6,589 nucleotides of DNA from an uncultured Alphaproteobacteria bacterium. GTDB taxonomy: Bacteria; Pseudomonadota; Alphaproteobacteria; GCA-2731375. The stretch covers positions 1-6,589 of the forward strand of contig CAJWZI010000085.1 of the NCBI GenBank assembly GCA_913049615.1. Direction: 5' to 3'. The notes beneath the pieces are model-generated. The model did no database searches, had not been told where the DNA came from, and saw only the letters and a list, made by a program, of their open reading frames with translations. A program made the translations under genes and the position numbers. Within the stretch, counting starts at the first letter, position 1. The number at the start of each line of letters is the position of its first letter. Of the stretch, positions 1 through 5,421 are shown piece after piece.

Positions 1-2
1 AA

Positions 3-132
3 ATTACGTTCCGGGTTAATCCGAATGACCTTGATCGCCGTGTTCCAGGTCACCGGTGCGGCTCTAGGCATCCCTGAGCTACAATTCAATGGACTATTTG
101 ATCCGTACCCGCTCATTTTAGATAACCGCTAG
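3..132 (+). pseudogene. Possible frameshifted remnant of a Mu/TnsB-type transposase C-terminus
   Basis: Frame 3 from position 3 reads ITFRVNPNDLDRR. The frame starting at position 1 then reads VFQVTGAALGIPELQ from about position 40 and stops at the TAG at 130-132. Joined by one frameshift near position 36-42, the two pieces resemble the C-terminal beta-barrel segment of Mu/TnsB-like transposases. There a (K/R)-(V/L/F)-R-(V/Y/F)-(N/D)-P-x-D-L motif is followed by a V-x-V strand and a V/I-P-x-L segment. The resemblance is judged from memory of the family, and the piece is short and cut by the window edge. If correct, a transposon end lies just left of the cluster. It could equally be non-coding DNA. 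Confidence 0.25.
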
Positions 133-424
133 GCATTCCAGCCGAACCTTGAGCATTTTTCCTTACCTCAACGGCGCAGCCATGAATTAATTCTCGGTTC
201 GATAAGGTTGCTCCAACAACATAATTTGTGCCCCTTAGTTATGGATCAGAGACCATTCAATGAACCAATACTTCCAAACCATTCAGCAGAAGTACCCACA
301 AAATTCAACATCACCTTCTCCTCCTATTATGAATTACTCTAAATTTATTAGGCTACGCCTTGATAATGTAAAAATTGGTTTCGGATGCTATTGTTGCCGC
401 AGGCGTTCAAGGGAAACTTAAATT
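133..424. other. Gene-free leader upstream of the P450 gene
   Basis: No convincing coding sequence is seen here. It is visibly AT-richer than the genes. A 33-codon frame at 241-342 has no ribosome binding site and no recognisable product. A perfect 10-bp palindrome (GAATTAATTC) lies at 184-193. ACCATTCA occurs twice, at 252-259 and 278-285. CTAA-ATTTA-TTAG at 340-352 is a small inverted repeat. GATAAT at 362-367 resembles a -10 box but has no good -35 partner at the right distance, so the P450 promoter probably lies between about 325 and 395 but is not resolved. The P450 ribosome binding site is AAGGGA at 409-414. Confidence 0.4.
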
Positions 425-1771
425 ATGGCGTTGAGTGAGACCATCAAAGCTGGACCCACGGCCGGTCGGCTTGACCATATACCCGGCCACATGGGTATGC
501 CGATTTTTGGAAGTACCTTCGAGTTTCTTCGGGACCCCTTTGCCTTTCACCAGAGCCGGCGCGAGAAGTATGGCCTAGTTTATAAATTCAGCGCATTTGG
601 CGGCAAGACGGTGTTCCTGCATGGCGCCGATGCTTTGGAATACGTCCTGATGGATCGAGAGCGGAATTTTTCGTCAAAGAATGGCTGGGACATTCTAGAA
701 AAGCTATTCCCAAAAGGTTTGATGCTGCGAGATTTTGAGGATCACCGTGCCCACCGGCGGATCATGCAAGTAGCCTTCAAGCCCCAGCCCATGCGGGATT
801 ACATGCAGCATTTGAATCAAGGTATCGCCACCACCCTGCAAACCTGGGCGCCTTCAGAGCGGTTTGAGTTTTATCCGGCAATTAAGGATCTGACCTTGGA
901 GCTTGGCGCCTCGGTATTTTTGGGATTAGAGATGGGGGCCGACGCCTCACGCATAAACCAGGCATTTGTGGATGAAGTAGCTGCCTCCTTGGCGATCCTA
1001 CGTCGGCCATGGCCCGGCAGTCAGATGCGCCGCGGCGTCAACGCAAGAGCGTTCCTGTTGGACTATTTCCGAGAACTGATCCCGGCTCGCCGCACGGGCA
1101 ACGGCGACGATATGTTCAGCCAGTTCTGCAGGGCCGAATCCGAAGAGGGTGCCTTTTTTACTGACGATGAAATTATCGATCATCTGAATTTCTTGCTTAT
1201 GGCGGCCCATGACACGACCACCTCGGCCTTGACCACCATGATTTGGGCCTTGGCGCAATACCCCGAATGGCAAGATGCCGTGCGGGCGGAAGTCATGGCC
1301 GTGGGCTCGGATCAATTGAGTTATGATGATTTGTATAAGTTGGAATTGACCGAACGGGTACTCAAGGAAGCTTTACGCTATCGTCCACCCGTACCGTTTC
1401 TGCCTCGCTATGCTGAACATTCTTTCGAATTTGGAGGCTACGAGATACCCGGAGAAACATCCGTAACCGTCAGTCCAGGCCTGGTGGCCATGGACCCGGC
1501 ATGGTGGACCCACCCGGGCCGGTTTGACCCCGACCGTTTTTCCGATAACCGTGCCGAGGATCGAGGCCATCGTTTCGCCTGGACGCCATTCGGCGGTGGT
1601 GCTCATAAATGCATCGGCATGCATTTCGCAATTATGCAGGTCCGCGCCTTCCTGCATCAATTCCTTCAGCAATTTCAGATTGCGCTGCCAGTTAGCTATC
1701 AAGACCGCTGGCAGGCCATTCCCATTCCCAAACCCAAGGACGGATTGCCGGTAATCCTCAGTCGGTGCTAG
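425..1771 (+). CDS. Cytochrome P450, soluble bacterial type
   Basis: This heme-thiolate monooxygenase of 448 residues has a normal length for a bacterial P450 and no N-terminal membrane anchor. It would insert one oxygen atom from O2 into an organic substrate in the cytoplasm. All signature elements are visible: the C-helix H-x-x-x-R (H107, R111), the I-helix oxygen-activation motif AAHDTT (260-265), the K-helix E-x-x-R (E315, R318), the PERF-like segment FDPDRF (367-372), and the heme loop FGGGAHKCIG (389-398) with C396 as iron ligand. The glycine usual in A-G-x-D/E-T is Ala261. The heme loop looks like CYP51/CYP120/CYP136-like bacterial P450s, but I do not assign a CYP family. The ATG at 425 follows AAGGGA by about 10 nt. 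No ferredoxin or ferredoxin reductase gene lies beside it, so electrons must come from partners encoded elsewhere. The substrate is unknown. Confidence 0.97.
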   Translation: MALSETIKAGPTAGRLDHIPGHMGMPIFGSTFEFLRDPFAFHQSRREKYGLVYKFSAFGGKTVFLHGADALEYVLMDRERNFSSKNGWDILEKLFPKGLMLRDFEDHRAHRRIMQVAFKPQPMRDYMQHLNQGIATTLQTWAPSERFEFYPAIKDLTLELGASVFLGLEMGADASRINQAFVDEVAASLAILRRPWPGSQMRRGVNARAFLLDYFRELIPARRTGNGDDMFSQFCRAESEEGAFFTDDEIIDHLNFLLMAAHDTTTSALTTMIWALAQYPEWQDAVRAEVMAVGSDQLSYDDLYKLELTERVLKEALRYRPPVPFLPRYAEHSFEFGGYEIPGETSVTVSPGLVAMDPAWWTHPGRFDPDRFSDNRAEDRGHRFAWTPFGGGAHKCIGMHFAIMQVRAFLHQFLQQFQIALPVSYQDRWQAIPIPKPKDGLPVILSRC

Positions 1772-1800
1772 GTGCCAACTTGAGAATTGGCCCCCCACCT
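1770..1800 (+). terminator. Weak inverted repeat just after the P450 stop
   Basis: The arms GCCAA (1774-1778) and TTGGC (1787-1791) enclose an 8-nt loop. Outer arms AGGTG (1770-1774) and CACCT (1796-1800) can pair if the run of C residues bulges out. The hairpin would begin at the P450 stop codon. No T-run follows, so it is not a canonical intrinsic terminator. It could be a transcript-end stabiliser, an attenuating structure, or chance. Confidence 0.22.
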
Positions 1801-2036
1801 TGTCGCCCCAATCGCGCCGGTCCTAATGCCGGTGATCATGGGTCCAGAGGACAAAGCCAAAGTCTTATTCTTCCGCCACACAGGCTATTGGAAGCAAAGG
1901 CCTCGGCGGAATAGCCCATGAACTGTATAGACAAGATGCGGCCGGGCCAGGATGTCGCGAAATTCATGACACCGGAAGAAAAATTCTTATCGTCAAGACT
2001 GTGTGTGCGCGCAATCGACCACCGGAGACATTGGTC
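1772..2036 (+). other. Spacer with two tiny overlapping reading frames before the isomerase-like gene
   Basis: This 265-bp spacer is long compared with the 3-12 bp junctions elsewhere in the cluster. A 31-codon frame (ATG 1826, stop TGA 1919-1921) overlaps a 40-codon frame (ATG 1918, stop TGA 2038-2040) through ATGA. That frame in turn overlaps the isomerase-like gene start (ATG 2037) through a second ATGA. The second frame has a modest CGGA at 1907-1910 upstream; the first has no clear ribosome binding site. Neither product (MPVIMGPEDKAKVL..., MNCIDKMRPGQDVA...) is recognisable. They could be a leader or coupling peptide, remnants of a decayed gene, or chance. No convincing sigma-70 promoter for the downstream pair was found. 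Confidence 0.2.
2024..2028 (+). promoter_or_regulatory. Ribosome binding site that sets the start of the isomerase-like gene
   Basis: GGAGA lies 8 nt before the ATG at 2037. The frame is open further upstream with a GTG at 2001, but that GTG has no Shine-Dalgarno sequence. The twelve residues it would add are unlike the family, whose first beta strand begins near residue 15 of the shorter form. The ATG at 2037 is therefore preferred. Another in-frame ATG at 2046 is too close to this site. Confidence 0.7.
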
Positions 2037-2795
2037 ATGACGAAGATGCGACATCAGGACCGCTTGGGCTGGCGCTTAAAGTTTGGTGTTGTTACGCCAG
2101 CCACCAACACCATTGTCGAACCGGAATTCCATATGATGGCTCCCCGGGGTGTGACCAACCATACTGCGCGGTTTCTGATCCCTAACATGGCTCTAAACAG
2201 CAACGAAGAATTCGAGGAACTCGTAGTCAAAATAAAGGCTAACCTGGACGAAGCTGTGGATGGCCTGACGCCGGCCCTTGTGGATCATATCATCATTGGC
2301 ATTTCCGCTGAATCTTTCTGGGACGGCGCTGACGGCGCCAAAGCCTTGCAGCAACGGCTTGAGTCAAAGGCAGGCTGCACTATGACCCTGGGATCGGCCG
2401 CTGCTCGCGCGGCACTAGACGCGGTCGGCGCAAAGCGCCTAGGCGTAATTACGCCCTATTGGCCTGTCGCAGACGAGCGGGTGAGCAACTACTTTGCCGA
2501 GTGCGGCTTTGACATTGTGGCGCTCACTGGCCTTAAGGCCTCCAGTCCTGTGAATATCGCCGAGCAGAGCGAACAGACCCTGCGTCACGCTATGCAAAAG
2601 GTAAACCGCCCCGAGGTAGATACAATCATACAGGTCGGGACAAATCTGGGCATGGCGCAGCTGGCGAGCGAAGCCGAGCGTTGGCTGGAAAAACCCGTAA
2701 TTGCCATTAACACCGCGTTATATTGGCATGCGCTACGGCAAAACGGTATCAGCGACAAGATCCCTGGATGGGGTCGTCTTTTGGCGGATTTCTAG
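2037..2795 (+). CDS. Asp/Glu racemase-superfamily protein, maleate isomerase / arylmalonate decarboxylase-like, lacking catalytic cysteines
   Basis: This cytosolic protein of 252 residues has the usual family length. Family features visible are the first-strand loop GVVTPATNT (17-25), the carboxylate-binding loop IGISAESFWDG (87-97), the second-domain loop VITPYW (137-142) with Y141 where arylmalonate decarboxylase has its active-site Tyr, and the loop QVGTNL (199-204) before KPVIAINTALYWH (219-231). Relatives isomerise maleate to fumarate, decarboxylate arylmalonates, or racemise amino acids using one or two cysteines at loops 1 and 2. Here those positions read Ser90 (IGIS) and Val200 (QVGT). 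The only cysteines, C114 and C156, are outside the active-site loops. The reaction is therefore uncertain, and an isomerase or decarboxylase name should be read as fold-level only. The stop is 3 bp before the next gene, so the two are almost certainly cotranscribed. Confidence 0.88.
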   Translation: MTKMRHQDRLGWRLKFGVVTPATNTIVEPEFHMMAPRGVTNHTARFLIPNMALNSNEEFEELVVKIKANLDEAVDGLTPALVDHIIIGISAESFWDGADGAKALQQRLESKAGCTMTLGSAAARAALDAVGAKRLGVITPYWPVADERVSNYFAECGFDIVALTGLKASSPVNIAEQSEQTLRHAMQKVNRPEVDTIIQVGTNLGMAQLASEAERWLEKPVIAINTALYWHALRQNGISDKIPGWGRLLADF

Positions 2796-2798
2796 ACC

Positions 2799-3806
2799 AT
2801 GGAATTTGGTATCTTTGACCATCTAGATTGGAACCAGCGGGATCTCGCGGACCACTACGAGGACCGACTGAAATTGTTGGAAGTTTATGACCAGAGCGAC
2901 TTTTACTCTTATCATTTAGCGGAACATCATGCCACGCCGCTGGGCACGGCGCCTTCGCCCGGCATTTTCCTCTCGGCGGTGGCACAACGCACCAAACGAC
3001 TTCGTTTCGGCCCGATGGTCTATTGCCTACCGCTTTATCATCCAATCCGGCTATTGGAAGAAATTTGCATGCTAGACCAAATGAGCGATGGCCGGCTGGA
3101 GCTAGGCGTGGGGCGCGGTATCTCGCCTATCGAGGTCGGGCATTTCGGCTTGGATTCCGAGATCGCCCCCGCTATGTATCGGGAAGCTCTCGACCTAATC
3201 CTAGCGGGTCTGAAGGGCGGAGAATTAACATTCAGCGGCGATCATTACCAGGTGCGCGAAATGCCAATGACCCTTTGGCCGCGTCAACGACCTCACCCAC
3301 CCCTATGGTACGGCCTGTCCCATCCGAACAGCACAGTCTGGGCTGCTCAGAACGCCGTCAACATCATTACCAACCGGGACGAAGTAGGCAGCCGCCAGAT
3401 CACTGACCGTTATCGCAAGGAATGGCTCGACCTGGGCCATGACGAAGCGACACTGCCCCGTATGGGCATGAGCCGCCATATCGTTATTTCCGAAACTGAA
3501 AGTGAGGCAATGGCGATCGCGCGCCGAGCTTATCCGGTCTGGCGTAACAGCTTCTATGTTTTGTGGGACCGCAACGGCATGAAACCGATTAATGTGCACT
3601 TTCCTGAAGAGTTAGAGGAACTGATCGATTTGGGCCAAGCCATCGTCGGCACGGCTGACTATGTTGCCGAGGAAATTCGGCGCCAAGCCACAGCCAGCGG
3701 AGTAAATTATTTTCTGTGCCGCTTCGCCTTTGGAGACATGACTTACGACGAAGCAAAACAATCCGTGGATCGGTTCACCACTGTTCCCAATGCACGATCC
3801 GGCTGA
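2799..3806 (+). CDS. Luciferase-like (LLM class) flavin-dependent monooxygenase
   Basis: This protein of 335 residues matches a single-subunit bacterial luciferase-fold enzyme (TIM barrel), cytosolic. These enzymes use reduced FMN and O2 to oxygenate a substrate, or in some branches F420. Family marks seen are the N-terminal strand MEFGIFDHLD (1-10), AEHH (41-44), the barrel strand RLRFGPMVYCLPLYHPIR (67-84), and the characteristic LDQMSDGRLELGVGRG (92-107), followed by a helix with YREALDLI (127-134). The ATG at 2799 sits 3 bp after the previous stop, and GGCGGA at 2783-2788 inside the upstream gene serves as ribosome binding site. This points to translational coupling with the isomerase-like gene. 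Its 3' end overlaps the convergent nitroreductase gene by 32 bp. It needs a supply of reduced flavin, for which that neighbour is a candidate (inference). The substrate is unknown. Confidence 0.95.
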   Translation: MEFGIFDHLDWNQRDLADHYEDRLKLLEVYDQSDFYSYHLAEHHATPLGTAPSPGIFLSAVAQRTKRLRFGPMVYCLPLYHPIRLLEEICMLDQMSDGRLELGVGRGISPIEVGHFGLDSEIAPAMYREALDLILAGLKGGELTFSGDHYQVREMPMTLWPRQRPHPPLWYGLSHPNSTVWAAQNAVNIITNRDEVGSRQITDRYRKEWLDLGHDEATLPRMGMSRHIVISETESEAMAIARRAYPVWRNSFYVLWDRNGMKPINVHFPEELEELIDLGQAIVGTADYVAEEIRRQATASGVNYFLCRFAFGDMTYDEAKQSVDRFTTVPNARSG

Positions 3807-4422
3807 TCGGCGGGCGTTTGGCGGGTTTAAAATTCGTGCCTTTAGTAAAAGCGACGGGCAAAAGCCCGACTTGCATATAATCATCGGGGATTCCCAGCAA
3901 ATCGGCCGCTTCCTTTTCATGGGCCAAATGCAGCGTAGTCAAAACCGTTCCTAAGCCGCGGGACCGCAGGGCCAACTGAAAACTCCAAACCGCCGGCATT
4001 ATTGACCCCATAAGGCCGGCCCAGGCGGTACGTGGTGGATTTTCTGGCATCAGACCAATACTAATGCAGGGTAGGACCATTACAGGGACCTTCTGCATCT
4101 TATCAGCCAGGTAGATCGCTGAATCGATTACCCGACTGGTCTGGCCACCGTCATCCATGCTGGCTGCATCCTTTTCCGCCTGATCTAGATAGGCCATTGC
4201 GCCGCGATGATACATATCCCCCAACGCGACCTTTCTCTCATTATCCGTCACTACAACCCAGGCCCAGCCCTGCCGGTTCGATCCCGTTGGCGCCTGTTGT
4301 GACAAATCCAAGCACTCATTAATTACCTCTGCTTGCACCGGGCGATCAAAGTCCAATCGCTTGCGCACAGCACGGGTTGTTGAAAGCAGGGCATCAGTTA
4401 CAGAAAGATCAAAATCGGTCAT
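3775..4422 (-). CDS. Nitroreductase-family FMN oxidoreductase
   Basis: This protein of 215 residues is full length for a single-domain nitroreductase, normally a cytosolic FMN-binding homodimer using NAD(P)H. Visible marks are the N-terminal FMN-phosphate segment TTRAVRKRLDFDRPV (15-29), the FMN-contact loop QAPTGSNRQGW (43-53), the central helix MPAVWSFQLALRSRGLGT (142-159 region), and the C-terminal VGLLPVAFTKG (185-195) plus a terminal HWEQW. The intact terminal motif shows that the 32-bp tail-to-tail overlap with the monooxygenase gene is genuine rather than readthrough of a damaged end. Start ATG 4420-4422 is preceded by a weak GGA about 5 nt away. Possible roles are reducing FMN for the neighbouring luciferase-like enzyme, or reducing an enal, quinone or nitro group of a pathway intermediate. 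The substrate is not readable. It lies 205 bp downstream of the SDR gene and may have its own promoter. Confidence 0.95.
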   Translation of the reverse strand: MTDFDLSVTDALLSTTRAVRKRLDFDRPVQAEVINECLDLSQQAPTGSNRQGWAWVVVTDNERKVALGDMYHRGAMAYLDQAEKDAASMDDGGQTSRVIDSAIYLADKMQKVPVMVLPCISIGLMPENPPRTAWAGLMGSIMPAVWSFQLALRSRGLGTVLTTLHLAHEKEAADLLGIPDDYMQVGLLPVAFTKGTNFKPAKRPPISRIVHWEQW

Positions 4423-4627
4423 TTGGTTCCATCACGCTAAAATATGTTGTCATTAACCAGCATAACATTTTGCCTATTTACAAAACAGACCAACATCATG
4501 GATCTGGTATAGTCTGGGGCCGCAGAAGCGTGTCCAGCGAATTGCTGGTACGATTCCTTCAGCCATTTCAGTTTAACGGCTTCCTAAGGGCAACCCCGTA
4601 GTCACAAATTTTTCTTGTTATTCGTAT
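4423..4627. other. Spacer between the SDR and nitroreductase genes
   Basis: This is AT-rich non-coding DNA between two genes that both read on the minus strand. No hairpin with a T-run follows the SDR stop, so termination there is not evident. It may contain the nitroreductase promoter, but no minus-strand pair of -35 and -10 boxes at 16-18 bp spacing was convincing. On the plus strand, TGG-TATAGT ending at 4513 looks like an extended -10 element but has no -35 box and no gene ahead of it. Confidence 0.4.
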
Positions 4628-5407
4628 TCAAAAATTGCTTTCGAACATACCACCATCAACTAACAGACTGTGCCCTGTGATATAACCGGCTTGGGTGCTG
4701 CATAGGAAGGCGCATGCCTCCCCGAATTCCTCTGGGGTACCAAATCGCTTAGCTGGAACTTGGCTAACCTGGCGTTCCGCCGCTTCTTCCGAGGAAATAT
4801 TGTTTTGCTGCGCATTAAAGGCAATACCACCGCGCAGGCGATCGGTGTCTATAAAACCGGGCAAGATATGATTTATGGTCACGTTGTGGTGAGCAACAGA
4901 ACGTGCGACCCCCGCCAAAAATGCCGTCAGCCCGGCGCGGGCGCCTGAGGATAGATCCAGTCCAACTACCGGCCGTTTTACAGAAACAGACGTAATGTTG
5001 ACTATCCGTCCGAAACCTCTTTCTACCATAGGATCGATCACTGACTGGATCAATTCGATGGGCGTGGCAAAATTCATGGTCACGCCGTCCAGCAAATCCT
5101 GACGGGACAATTCACGAAAATCCCTAAACGGTGGCCCCCCATTATTGTTGACGAGAATGTCCGGTTTGGGACAGGCGGCCAAAAGAGCTTGCTGGCCATC
5201 CTTGGTGGAAACATCAGCTAATACGGGCGTAACGGTTACATCCGCAGCAGCACGGATTGCATCCGCCGACGCCATGGTTGCTTCCTCGTCGCGGCCGTTG
5301 AGAATAATATTGACGCCATTATCGGCAAGAGACATGGCGCAGCCACGACCTAATCCTCGGCTTGAGGCACATACGATAGCGGTCCGCCCTGCAATTCCTA
5401 AATCCAT
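4628..5407 (-). CDS. Short-chain dehydrogenase/reductase, atypical subgroup without Y-x-x-x-K
   Basis: This 259-residue Rossmann-fold protein has classical SDR length and is cytosolic. The NAD(P)-binding motif reads CASSRGLG (13-20), with Ala14 replacing the first glycine of T-G-x-x-x-G-x-G. Other marks are D65 in LADVS, the N-N-x-G region as NNNGGPP (87-93), the tetrad Asn in MNFATP (N112), the catalytic-Ser strand NITSVS (137-142), and the C-terminal LPGFIDTD (182-189) and GHSLLVDGG (245-253). At the Tyr/Lys position the sequence is S153-S-G-A-R157, so Y-x-x-x-K is replaced by S-x-x-x-R. From memory, this combination (A-S-S-x-G-L-G, N-G-G-P-P, S-x-x-x-R) occurs in a coherent SDR subgroup often labelled FabG-like, so it is probably functional rather than decayed. 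True ketoreductase activity is unproven. It is translated 12 bp after the 2OG oxygenase gene. Confidence 0.93.
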   Translation of the reverse strand: MDLGIAGRTAIVCASSRGLGRGCAMSLADNGVNIILNGRDEEATMASADAIRAAADVTVTPVLADVSTKDGQQALLAACPKPDILVNNNGGPPFRDFRELSRQDLLDGVTMNFATPIELIQSVIDPMVERGFGRIVNITSVSVKRPVVGLDLSSGARAGLTAFLAGVARSVAHHNVTINHILPGFIDTDRLRGGIAFNAQQNNISSEEAAERQVSQVPAKRFGTPEEFGEACAFLCSTQAGYITGHSLLVDGGMFESNF

Positions 5408-5415
5408 GATTGAAT

Positions 5416-5421
5416 TCCTTT
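5416..5421 (-). promoter_or_regulatory. Ribosome binding site of the SDR gene, overlapping the upstream stop codon
   Basis: On the minus strand AAAGGA lies 8 nt before the SDR ATG. Its first two A residues are the last two bases of the TAA stop of the 2OG oxygenase gene (5420-5422). A ribosome ending on the oxygenase gene would be placed directly on the SDR start. This supports one transcript and coupled translation. Confidence 0.75.

Noticed and set aside
241..342. 33-codon frame starting at ATG 241 upstream of the P450
   Set aside because: It has no ribosome binding site and no recognisable sequence. A frame of this length is expected by chance.
998..1315. 105-codon open frame on the minus strand inside the P450 gene
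   Set aside because: It lies wholly opposite an intact P450 with all its motifs. The product has no recognisable domain, so it is a shadow frame.
2001..2036. GTG start extending the isomerase-like protein by 12 residues
   Set aside because: It has no Shine-Dalgarno sequence. GGAGA 8 nt before the ATG at 2037 explains the start better.
1836..2054. 72-codon minus-strand frame in the spacer before the isomerase-like gene
   Set aside because: There is no ribosome binding site or recognisable product, and it runs into the start of the isomerase-like gene. Nothing supports expression.
4377..4601. 74-codon plus-strand frame across the nitroreductase start and spacer
   Set aside because: It overlaps the nitroreductase N-terminus antisense, has low-complexity-like composition and matches no family. 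The TATAGT box at 4508 lies inside it rather than ahead of it.
4570..4627. Possible terminator after the SDR gene (GGG/CCC arms near 4588-4597 and A/T runs near 4608-4615 and 4630)
   Set aside because: The stem is only about 3 bp. The T-run on the minus strand comes before the stem rather than after it, so it does not form an intrinsic terminator for the SDR gene.
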